NCBI GenBank assembly: GCA_937915955.1
Contig: CALGIB010000624.1
Location: forward strand, 1 to 6,918
DNA from: an uncultured Pseudomonadota bacterium
Lineage (GTDB): Bacteria > Myxococcota_A > UBA796 > CAJQPC01
Direction: 5' to 3'
Length of the DNA stretch: 6,918 nt
The position numbers and the translations under genes were made by a program. Under the pieces are notes generated by a model. It was not told the origin of the DNA. It did no database searches and saw nothing but the letters and a program-made list of their open reading frames with translations. Positions 1 through 5,776 of this stretch are shown here, one piece after another (position 1 is the stretch's first letter; every line of letters begins with the position of its first letter).

Positions 1-1300
1 TGTCCACCAGCATGCCGATACCGAGCGCGAGCCCGCCCAGGGACATCAGGTTCAGGCTGACGCCGCCCATCTGCAGCGCCGCGAAGGTGCAGACCACCGA
101 GATGGGGATGGAGCTGGCGATGATGGCCGTGCTGCGCAGATCGCGCAGGAAGAGGAAGAGGATGACCACCGCCAGCAGGCCGCCCAGCTTGGCGGTGCCG
201 ATCAGGTTGTCGATCGCGTCCTCGATGAAGCTGGCCTGGTCGTCCAGCACGGAGAGCACGACCCCGGGGGGCAGGCGCTCCCTCAGCGAGGGCTGGCCCA
301 TCTCCACGCCAGGCGGGCCCGAGGGCGCGACCGCGACGGCGCCCAGGTGCTCCTTGACCCGGTTGGCCACCAGCACGATGTTGGCGTCGGCCTCCTTGAA
401 GACCTCGAGCTCCACCGCCTCGCGCCCGTCCAGGTGGCTGACGACGGCGCGCTCCTTGAAGGTCTCCTGCACCTCGGCGAGCTCGGCCAGCGGGATGCGC
501 TGGCCCGAGGTGTTCCGCACCTCGAGCGCGCGGAGCTCGTCGAGGCTGAGGAACTCGTTGAGCGTGCGGATCAGGTACTCGGTGTCGCCCTCGCGGATGC
601 TGCCGCCCGCGAGGTTGACGTTCTCGCTGGCGAGGGTCTGGGTGACGGCGTCCAGGGTGACGCCCCGAGCGGCCAGCCAGTCCTCGCGCACGGCCACCAG
701 CACCTGGCGCTCCAGGCCGCCTCGCACGCGCACGGCCGCGACCCCGTCCAGGCCCTCCAGCTCGCGCTTGACCTCGTCCTCGGCCAGGTCGCGCAGCAGG
801 AAGAGCGCGGCCTCGCCCTCGGGGGCGCTGGCGTCCTTGGGGTCGGTGGACAGGGCCACCCGCAGGATGGGGTCCAGCGAGGGGTCGTAGTGCAGGATCA
901 GGGGCCGATCGACCTCCTCCGCCAGCCAGGTGGTCTGCAGGCGCTCGCGCACGCCCTGCGCGGCGGCGCTCATGTCCGCGCCCCAGTTGAACTCCAGCAC
1001 GACGTCGGACTGCTCGGCGCGGCTGCGCGACTGGATGCCGACCAGGTCGTCCGCCGTGGACAGGGCCTCCTCGATGGGTCGGCTGACCTGGGCCTCGACC
1101 TCCTCCGGGGCCGCGCCCGGGTACTCGGTGCGCACCGTGAGCGTGGGGTAGCTCATCTCGGGCATCAGGTTCAGCGGCAGCTGGGCGTAGCTGACCCACC
1201 CGAAGACGGTGGCCGCGATGAAGATCATCAGGACCGCGACCGGCCGAGAGACGATCAGGCCGAAGACGCCGGCGATCCTGCTGGGGTTCTCCGAGGACAT
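1..1300 (-). CDS. RND efflux permease, AcrB/HAE1-like, N-terminal part (runs off left edge)
   Basis: This is the inner-membrane proton/substrate antiporter subunit of a tripartite efflux pump. Only the first 433 residues are in the window. Residues 17-36 form TM1 with the family signature VSRPVAVLMIF, followed by NLMPEMSYPTLTV and YPGAAPEEVE, typical of the first porter loop. TM2 lies at about 367-386 (GLLAVVILFLFLRDLRS), TM3 at 391-409 and TM4 from 416. TM4 carries LGGLALGIGMLVD, and its final Asp corresponds to the first Asp of the AcrB proton-relay pair; the window ends just there. ATG at 1300 is preceded on the minus strand by GGAGGG at 1309-1304. It overlaps the stop of the fusion-protein gene by one base (TGATG), so the two are translationally coupled. 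TM2 starts later than in AcrB (about 340), partly because of a Pro/Gly-rich insert near residues 321-340. Substrate cannot be read; the sequence looks like the hydrophobe/amphiphile branch, but heavy-metal export is not excluded. Confidence 0.95.
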   Translation of the reverse strand, partial: MSSENPSRIAGVFGLIVSRPVAVLMIFIAATVFGWVSYAQLPLNLMPEMSYPTLTVRTEYPGAAPEEVEAQVSRPIEEALSTADDLVGIQSRSRAEQSDVVLEFNWGADMSAAAQGVRERLQTTWLAEEVDRPLILHYDPSLDPILRVALSTDPKDASAPEGEAALFLLRDLAEDEVKRELEGLDGVAAVRVRGGLERQVLVAVREDWLAARGVTLDAVTQTLASENVNLAGGSIREGDTEYLIRTLNEFLSLDELRALEVRNTSGQRIPLAELAEVQETFKERAVVSHLDGREAVELEVFKEADANIVLVANRVKEHLGAVAVAPSGPPGVEMGQPSLRERLPPGVVLSVLDDQASFIEDAIDNLIGTAKLGGLLAVVILFLFLRDLRSTAIIASSIPISVVCTFAALQMGGVSLNLMSLGGLALGIGMLVD

Positions 1301-2565
1301 CAGCCCTCCGCGTCAGCGGCTTCTTCGTCGTCCCCAGCCGCAGCGTCCTCGTCCTCGTCCGGCAGCTCGAGCCTGGGGTCCTCGGGCAGGCGGACCCGCG
1401 CCTCGTCCCGGAGGTTGGCGTGGCCCACCGTGATGATGGCGTCGTCGATCTCGACCCCGCTCAGGATCTCGGCCAGGCCCTCGTCGACCAGCCCCAGCTT
1501 CACCGGCACCTTGCGGGCGATCCGGTAGGGACCGGGGATCTGGATCTCCTCGTCCTCCTCGCCCTCCTCCTCGTCGCCGCCGAAGAGGCCGGCCAGGAAG
1601 CCCGGGCCCTCGTCCTCGTCGGAGGACTCCTGACCCTCCTCCTCTTCGGGTTCGGGCTCGTCCTCGACCCGGACGCGGAAGACCAGGGGCGAGCCCTCCT
1701 CGTACAGGACCGAGGAGCGCTGCACGACGAGCACGTCCTGGCGGCGCCCCGTCTCGATGCGCACGGAGACGAACTGGCCGGGCCGGAGCGCGTCCTGGGT
1801 GGGGTCGAGGTCGACGGTGACGCGCACGGTGCCCGTGGCGGGGTCGACCGTCGGCGAGATGCGCTGGACCACACCCTCGACGCGGACGTCCTCGTCGTAG
1901 ACCGAGGAGAGCACCGCGGGCTGACCCACCACCAGGCTGGCAAGGTCCCGCTCGGGCAGCTGGACGAGCACGCGCAGCCGATCGAGGTCCACGATGGTGA
2001 AGGCCGGCTGGCCGCCGGCGACCTCGCCGTAGCGCAGGGTCCGCGTGGCCACCGTGCCCGCGATGGGGCTGACCAGGCGGGTGTGGGACTCGGTGCCCCG
2101 GGCCTCGGCCATGGCGGTGCGGGCGGCGTCGTAGACGTACTGCGCCTCGCTGAGGTCCCGGTCGGAGACGGCCCCCTTGGCGTGCAGGTCGCGCACCCGC
2201 TGGAGCTCGGCGTCGGCCTTGGCGAGCTCGGCCTGGGCGCGCGCCAGGCCCGCGTCCAGCGAGGCGTTCTCGATCACGGCGAGCAGCTGGCCCTTGCGCA
2301 CCCGGTCGCCCTCCTCGGCGTGGATGGCGATGACGGTCCCGGTGGCCTCGGGCACGAGCGAGGCCTGGTTCTCGGACTCGACCAGGCCGTTGCTGACGAT
2401 GAAGGCGCCCACGGACCCGGTGGTGACCGCCGCGACCTCGACCAGCGCCCGAGGGTCGCGCGCGGGCTCCTCGTCCTCCTCCTCGCCCCAGTCTCCACCC
2501 TTGCCCTTGCCAGAGCCCCCGTCACCACCAGAGCAAGCCAACAGGACCGACAGCAACAGCAGCAT
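1300..2565 (-). CDS. RND efflux membrane-fusion protein (periplasmic adaptor), lipoprotein
   Basis: This 421-residue adaptor would link the RND permease to an outer-membrane channel. I place the start at ATG 2565 because it opens a lipoprotein signal: MLLLLSVLLAC has a lipobox LLAC with Cys11. The open frame continues upstream to 2709, but that part reads as a GC-rich non-signal leader overlapping the hydrolase gene. No clear Shine-Dalgarno precedes 2565. After a Gly- and Glu-rich linker (12-35) comes the biotinyl-lipoyl half motif with EATGTVIAIHAEEGDRVRKGQ (73-93). A helical hairpin follows (about 101-155, Ala/Glu/Arg-rich), then the second lipoyl half SPIAGTVATRTLRYGEVA (167-183). The beta-barrel domain (about 195-300) includes VDPATGTVRVTVDLD and LRPGQFVSVRI, both typical of HlyD_D23/AcrA-type proteins. 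The membrane-proximal part resumes at VPVKLGLVDEG (353-363). Unusually, a roughly 40-residue Asp/Glu block interrupts the C-terminal domain at 301-340, and the last 20 residues are again acidic. Family assignment is firm; cargo is unknown. Confidence 0.93.
   Translation of the reverse strand: MLLLLSVLLACSGGDGGSGKGKGGDWGEEEDEEPARDPRALVEVAAVTTGSVGAFIVSNGLVESENQASLVPEATGTVIAIHAEEGDRVRKGQLLAVIENASLDAGLARAQAELAKADAELQRVRDLHAKGAVSDRDLSEAQYVYDAARTAMAEARGTESHTRLVSPIAGTVATRTLRYGEVAGGQPAFTIVDLDRLRVLVQLPERDLASLVVGQPAVLSSVYDEDVRVEGVVQRISPTVDPATGTVRVTVDLDPTQDALRPGQFVSVRIETGRRQDVLVVQRSSVLYEEGSPLVFRVRVEDEPEPEEEEGQESSDEDEGPGFLAGLFGGDEEEGEEDEEIQIPGPYRIARKVPVKLGLVDEGLAEILSGVEIDDAIITVGHANLRDEARVRLPEDPRLELPDEDEDAAAGDDEEAADAEG
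1304..1309 (-). promoter_or_regulatory. Shine-Dalgarno of the RND permease gene
   Basis: The minus strand reads GGAGGG followed by CTG and the ATG at 1300. This strong site lies inside the last codons of the fusion-protein gene and supports the chosen permease start and coupled translation. Confidence 0.75.
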
Positions 2566-2584
2566 GTTCAAGCCAGGACGGGAG

Positions 2585-2647
2585 GGACAGGGCGTACGCG
2601 GGGCCGCGCCCCCCAATTGCGATCTGGAGGAGCGCGAGCCCCTGTCC
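2585..2647. repeat. Inverted repeat GGACAGGG / CCCTGTCC upstream of the fusion-protein gene
   Basis: Perfect 8-base arms at 2585-2592 and 2640-2647 are separated by 47 bases, filling most of the 83-base gap between the hydrolase stop and the fusion-protein start. Between them lies a smaller GC hairpin, GGGGC-CGC-GCCCC at 2600-2612. No T-tract follows on either strand, so neither is an ordinary intrinsic terminator. It could be an mRNA structure or regulator site ahead of the pump genes, or chance in GC-rich DNA. Confidence 0.3.
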
Positions 2648-2648
2648 G

Positions 2649-3695
2649 TTAACGGGGCCGAAGCAGGTCTGGGGAGGCCAGCAGCACCCGCGCGACCTCG
2701 TCGGCGCACAGCTCCGCGCCGGGCCGACGGAAGTGCGTGAGATCACCCCAGTTCTCAGGCGAGCTGTCCACGGCCTGGGCGACCTCGACCAGGGGCAGCT
2801 CCTCGCTCACGGCCAGCCCCCGGACGTACTCGTTGTAGGCCTGATACGCAGCCACAGACTGCTCGGGAGGCAGCAGCAGGTGCTGGGAGAGCTCGTGCAT
2901 CTCGCGCCCCAGCTGACCCTGGTCATCGAGCACGATGCGCAGCGGGTGGGTGGCCAGCACGGGCGTCGCGCCCAGCCCCCGTGACAGCTCGATGGCCCTG
3001 CTCAGCCCCTCTCGCGCCGAGCGCAGCCCGGACTCGGGGTCGAAGCGGCCCCCGCCGGTGAAGAGCGCGGGCTGGCTGACGCGCGCGAGCAGGCGAGTGA
3101 GGGCGATGGAGCCGGCGACCCTGCTCCAGTCCACCCCCTTCACCGGGGCCGGCCCCCGCTGAAGGAGGGGCTGCATCGCCTCGTGCCGCAGGTCATTGGG
3201 GCCGTGGTACAGCAGCACGAGATCGGGCTGGAAGCGCTCGCCCAGGCGCTCCAGGTCATCGCCGCTGCCCATCAGGGTCTCGCCCGGGATGCCGGCGTTC
3301 AGCACCTCGACCCGGCGCCCCGGCAGAGCCCGCTGCAGCCGCTGCTCGAGCAGGTTCGGCCAGGCGCTGGCGTTGTCGCGAGCGTAGATGTCGAAGGTCG
3401 TCGAGCCACCAACGACCCAGACGCGCAGGGCCTGCTCGGGACGAGGCTCGATCACCTCGTCGTCCCGGAAGCCCCAGGAGTTGACGCGCACGTCGACGAG
3501 GACTCCGGGCAGCTCGGCGCCGCGGATAAGCTGCGGGCGTCCGTCCCGGACCTCGTACAAGCCCGTGGGCTGGCCGCCAGGGTAGCTGGTGCCCCAGAGC
3601 AGAGGCTCGAGCGCCCGGGCGCCGCCTTCGGCCAGACCCAACAGCAGCAGCAGCGGCAGCAGCCCCAGCGCCAGCTTCTTGAGCGTCGTTGTCAC
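2649..3695 (-). CDS. SGNH/GDSL-family hydrolase, membrane-anchored or exported
   Basis: This 348-residue protein is a serine esterase or acyl-hydrolase of the SGNH superfamily. Residues 8-22 (LALGLLPLLLLLGLA) after KK form an uncleaved anchor or signal segment, placing the enzyme outside the cytoplasm. Block I is VVGGSTTF with nucleophile Ser98. Block II is VLNAGIPGET with Gly135 as the likely oxyanion residue. Block III is YHGPND with Asn167. Block V is GDLTHF with Asp318 and His321, so the full catalytic set is present. The segment VNSWGFRDDE (71-80) is typical of this subgroup. The start is GTG at 3695, supported by GAGGGA at 3705-3700 on the minus strand; the stop is TAA at 2651-2649. The pump genes follow in the same direction after 83 bases, so a shared transcript is possible. 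Substrate is unknown; members deacylate polysaccharides, lipids or small esters. Family call is strong, specific function is not. Confidence 0.88.
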   Translation of the reverse strand: MTTTLKKLALGLLPLLLLLGLAEGGARALEPLLWGTSYPGGQPTGLYEVRDGRPQLIRGAELPGVLVDVRVNSWGFRDDEVIEPRPEQALRVWVVGGSTTFDIYARDNASAWPNLLEQRLQRALPGRRVEVLNAGIPGETLMGSGDDLERLGERFQPDLVLLYHGPNDLRHEAMQPLLQRGPAPVKGVDWSRVAGSIALTRLLARVSQPALFTGGGRFDPESGLRSAREGLSRAIELSRGLGATPVLATHPLRIVLDDQGQLGREMHELSQHLLLPPEQSVAAYQAYNEYVRGLAVSEELPLVEVAQAVDSSPENWGDLTHFRRPGAELCADEVARVLLASPDLLRPR

Positions 3696-3699
3696 CGCG

Positions 3700-3705
3700 T
3701 CCCTC
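3700..3705 (-). promoter_or_regulatory. Shine-Dalgarno supporting the GTG start of the hydrolase
   Basis: The minus strand reads GAGGGA, four bases before GTG 3695-3693. It decides in favour of this GTG, since no ATG lies ahead of the hydrophobic anchor. Confidence 0.6.
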
Positions 3706-3717
3706 TAACGAAGTTAG
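3705..3717. promoter_or_regulatory. Small palindrome in the divergent gap (possible operator)
   Basis: CTAAC-GAA-GTTAG is a perfect dyad with 5-base arms, placed between the two divergent starts (3695 and 3726) and unusually AT-rich for this window. It touches the Shine-Dalgarno sequences of both genes. A repressor site or symmetric promoter element is conceivable, but arms this short can arise by chance. Confidence 0.3.
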
Positions 3718-3719
3718 GA
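3716..3719 (+). promoter_or_regulatory. Shine-Dalgarno AGGA deciding the start at 3726
   Basis: AGGA lies six bases before ATG 3726. Together with the signal peptide that begins there, it fixes the start and excludes the long upstream frame extension, which is antisense to the hydrolase gene. Confidence 0.6.
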
Positions 3720-3725
3720 CCGCTC

Positions 3726-4502
3726 ATGCTACTTCAGGTCCTTCTGCCGCTCGCGATCGCCGCCGATCCTGGCGAAGATCCTGTCGCGGCCCGAGTCGGC
3801 GTGGCGCTGTCGCTGGACGAACACAGCCCCGATCTGGGCGTACACGTCTCGATGAGCAACCCCGCGGGTCGCTATCGCACGGGCTACCGCGTGGACCTCC
3901 GCGGCTGGCGCACGCCGACACGGGACGAGCTGGCGTTCTGGGCGGACCAGGGCGTCTCCGGCCTGCCCGACCACTGGGAGTGGGAGCTGACGGCGTCGAT
4001 GGGTCTGCGCATGACCTTTGACGGCGTGATGGTGCCCAAGCGCTTCAGCTGGGCCCTGGATCCCGGCTGGGAGCTGGGCATCGCGGCTGGCTACTGGCAC
4101 TACGCGACCGCAGAGGTGCAGACAGCCTACGCGGACGCCGGCGCGGTCAGGTGGCCCCTGGAGGAGGCGCGCATCGGCCCCGAGCTGCTGCTGGGGCTGT
4201 TCTCGCCCACCGACAGCGCGCGGGTGGTCTGGATCCATCGGGCCTACCTGCCCCTGCACGCCCGGCTGGACGGCCAGAGCGGCCGCTACCGGGTCGGCGA
4301 CCAGGTCTTCGAGCCCGTGGAGATCGTCAACCCGATCTACGAGGCCGGGCTGGGCGGCACCCTGCACCGAGGCTCGGTCTTCGGCAGCGTGGACGCGCTC
4401 TACCGCCTGACCATGCCCTCCGTGAAGAACCGGGCGGTGGACCAGAGCCCCCCGGACGGCACGGTCCTGCTGATCGCGACGGTGGGCTGGGGGCGGACAT
4501 GA
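3726..4502 (+). CDS. Exported protein of unknown function, probable small outer-membrane beta-barrel
   Basis: I do not recognise this 258-residue protein as a named family. It begins with a short hydrophobic signal, MLLQVLLPLAIAA, with a plausible signal-peptidase I site after AIAA (residue 13); the usual N-terminal Lys/Arg is missing. The mature part has many alternating hydrophobic/polar stretches that look like amphipathic beta strands: ARVGVALSL (22-30), LGVHVSM (37-43), WEWELTASMGLRMTF (84-98), WELGIAAGYWHYATAEV (115-131), PELLLGLF (152-159), YEAGLGGTLH (205-214) and VLLIATVGWG (247-256). Aromatic residues are frequent, there is no Cys, and turns are Gly/Pro/Asp-rich. This pattern suggests a small outer-membrane barrel; a soluble beta-rich periplasmic protein is the alternative. 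The C-terminal residue is Thr, not the Phe typical of many barrels. The stop overlaps the moaC start as ATGA (4499-4502), so the two are probably co-translated. It diverges from the hydrolase across 30 bases. Confidence 0.8.
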   Translation: MLLQVLLPLAIAADPGEDPVAARVGVALSLDEHSPDLGVHVSMSNPAGRYRTGYRVDLRGWRTPTRDELAFWADQGVSGLPDHWEWELTASMGLRMTFDGVMVPKRFSWALDPGWELGIAAGYWHYATAEVQTAYADAGAVRWPLEEARIGPELLLGLFSPTDSARVVWIHRAYLPLHARLDGQSGRYRVGDQVFEPVEIVNPIYEAGLGGTLHRGSVFGSVDALYRLTMPSVKNRAVDQSPPDGTVLLIATVGWGRT

Positions 4503-4975
4503 AGACGCTGACGCACATCGACGAGCAGGGCAACGCGAGCATGGTCGAGGTCGGCGACAAGGAGGTCACCGAGCGCGAGGCCATCGCCGAGGGCTTCATC
4601 CAGCTCTCGCCCGAGGCCTACGCGGCGATCACCGAGGGCCGCGTGAAGAAGGGCGACGTCCTGGCCGTCGCGCAGCTGGCTGGCATCCAGGCCGCCAAGC
4701 GCACCGCCGAGTGGATCCCGCTCTGCCACCCGCTGCCGCTGACCGGCGTGAAGGTGCAGGTCACCGCCATCGGCCAGGGTCGGGTCCGGGCCTGGGCGCG
4801 GGTGCGCTGCACCTGGAAGACCGGCGTCGAGATGGAGGCGCTGGCCTGCGTGTCCGCCGCGCTGCTGACGGTCTACGACATGGTCAAGGCGGTGGACAAG
4901 GGGCCCGTGTTGGGGCCGATCCAGCTGCTCGAGAAGCGCGGCGGGCGCTCGGGGGAGTGGCTGCGCGCGCGGTGA
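4499..4975 (+). CDS. moaC: Cyclic pyranopterin monophosphate synthase MoaC
   Basis: MoaC acts with MoaA in the first step of molybdenum cofactor synthesis, converting 3',8-cyclo-7,8-dihydro-GTP to cyclic pyranopterin monophosphate in the cytoplasm. The 158-residue product is close to the E. coli length (161) and aligns almost without gaps. Visible signatures are MVEV near the start, KKGDVLAVAQLAGIQAAKRT (50-69), IPLCHPLPLT (73-82) with His77, KTGVEMEAL (107-115) with Glu111 and Glu113, and LLTVYDMVKAVDK (122-134) with Asp127 and Lys130; GGRSG follows at 148-152. Lys51, Lys67 and Lys146 match the conserved active-site lysines. Within the usual K-D-M-x-I-G segment this protein has KGPVLG, a mild deviation. 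ATG 4499 overlaps the preceding gene's stop (ATGA); the open frame extends further upstream, but that part is the shifted frame of the neighbour. No moaA, moaE, moeA or mobA lies in the window. The stop TGA abuts that of the opposing methyltransferase gene. Confidence 0.97.
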   Translation: MKTLTHIDEQGNASMVEVGDKEVTEREAIAEGFIQLSPEAYAAITEGRVKKGDVLAVAQLAGIQAAKRTAEWIPLCHPLPLTGVKVQVTAIGQGRVRAWARVRCTWKTGVEMEALACVSAALLTVYDMVKAVDKGPVLGPIQLLEKRGGRSGEWLRAR

Positions 4976-5776
4976 TCAGCCCCGGCGGGCCAGGCCCCAG
5001 AGCACGTCAAGTCCGAGCATGTGGCCCTGGTCCAGCAGCTGCTCGGCCCGCTGGACCACGGCGGCCCGGAGCTGCTCGCGCTGCTCGGGGCGGATCGAGG
5101 CCAACAGAGCCAGCACCCGGGGGTGGGCGCCCAGCATCAGCTCGGCGTACTCCTCGCCGCTGAGCACCCCGACGCCGATCTGCTGGTGGGCGCAGAGCAC
5201 CCGGTCGAACCCGGCCGCCCGGACCCGAGCTCGGAGCGGGCCCTCGGCGCTGAGGTGGAAGTTGCTGCGGGCCGGCACCTCATGCGGCAGCCCCAGCTCG
5301 ACGAGCAGCTCCGGCACCACGCGGACCTGGTGGCTGCGCTCCGGCTCGCCCCAGACGCTGAACAGGTAGAGGCCGCCGGGCCGAAGCACGCGCGCGGTCT
5401 CCGCCAGCGCCCGGTCCGTGTCCGGCACGATCATCAGGTTGAGGTTGGCGACGACCCGGTCGAAGGCGCCGTCGGAGAAAGGCAGCGCCTGGGCGTCGGC
5501 CTCGAGCACCTCAACCCGCTGGGGCAGGCGGCGACGGGCTCGGAGCACCATCTGCGGCGAGAGGTCGGTGCAGGTGAAGCGGGCCTCGGCGGGCAGCCTG
5601 GCCAGGATCTCCAGTCCTCCGCCGCCAGCGCCACCCCCCAGCTCGAGCACGTCCCGGGCCTGTCCGAGCCGGCCGTGCTCGACGAGGGTCCGCAGGACCT
5701 GCAGCGTGGCCCGCTCGAAGTGCCGCTCGAAGGACTCGGCGAAGGCATCCCAGGTGTCCCGGAGGTCCTGGCTCAC
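4976..5776 (-). CDS. Class I SAM-dependent methyltransferase (Methyltransf_11 / UbiE-like)
   Basis: This 266-residue protein has a Rossmann-type methyltransferase core. Motif I is DVLELGGGAGGGG (42-54), a variant of the usual hLDhGCGTG. The acidic residue ending strand 2 is Asp71 in CTDLSPQMV. Motif II is ADAQALPFSDGAFDRVVANL (93-112), followed by ALAETARVLRPGGLYLFSVW (123-142), the classic post-motif helix and strand of the Methyltransf_11 group. The C-terminal third (about 145-266) carries a helical, Leu/Arg-rich region with GFDRVLCAHQQIGVG that could shape the substrate pocket. The start is GTG 5776, overlapping the stop of the upstream pseudo-receiver gene as GTGA; it opens with SQDLRDTWDAFAESFERHFE, a typical beginning for these enzymes. 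No Shine-Dalgarno is evident, consistent with coupling. The frame is open further upstream to 6298, but that part overlaps the pseudo-receiver gene and reads as a shadow. The substrate (quinone, lipid, small molecule or protein) cannot be told. Confidence 0.9.
   Translation of the reverse strand: MSQDLRDTWDAFAESFERHFERATLQVLRTLVEHGRLGQARDVLELGGGAGGGGLEILARLPAEARFTCTDLSPQMVLRARRRLPQRVEVLEADAQALPFSDGAFDRVVANLNLMIVPDTDRALAETARVLRPGGLYLFSVWGEPERSHQVRVVPELLVELGLPHEVPARSNFHLSAEGPLRARVRAAGFDRVLCAHQQIGVGVLSGEEYAELMLGAHPRVLALLASIRPEQREQLRAAVVQRAEQLLDQGHMLGLDVLWGLARRG

Noticed and set aside
347..1528. Long plus-strand open frame (393 codons) opposite the RND permease and the end of the fusion-protein gene
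   Set aside because: It is antisense to clearly homologous RND sequence; its product is a low-complexity Leu/Gly/His/Asp-rich string without domains, as expected from GC-rich codon bias.
2600..2612. GC hairpin as a rho-independent terminator of the hydrolase gene
   Set aside because: Short stem and no T-tract on either side; it could only be a structural element.
1420..2652. Long plus-strand open frame (410 codons) opposite the fusion-protein gene
   Set aside because: Same reason: it mirrors the lipoyl and barrel domains of the adaptor and has no recognisable motif or ribosome site.
2566..2709. N-terminal extension of the fusion protein to 2709
   Set aside because: It overlaps the hydrolase 3' end, is Arg/Pro-rich, and would bury the lipoprotein signal that starts at 2565.
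3640..3662. CAG-type triplet run as a microsatellite
   Set aside because: It encodes the poly-Leu core of the hydrolase membrane anchor and is explained by coding constraints.
3183..3725. Upstream extension of the exported-protein frame
   Set aside because: It is antisense to the hydrolase catalytic domain; the signal peptide and AGGA site place the start at 3726.
3729..4367. Minus-strand open frame (212 codons) opposite the exported-protein gene
   Set aside because: No signal, domain or ribosome site; the plus frame has a signal peptide, a Shine-Dalgarno and coupling to moaC.
4151..4498. Upstream extension of the moaC frame
   Set aside because: It is the shifted frame of the beta-barrel-like gene; MoaC length and the ATGA overlap support 4499.
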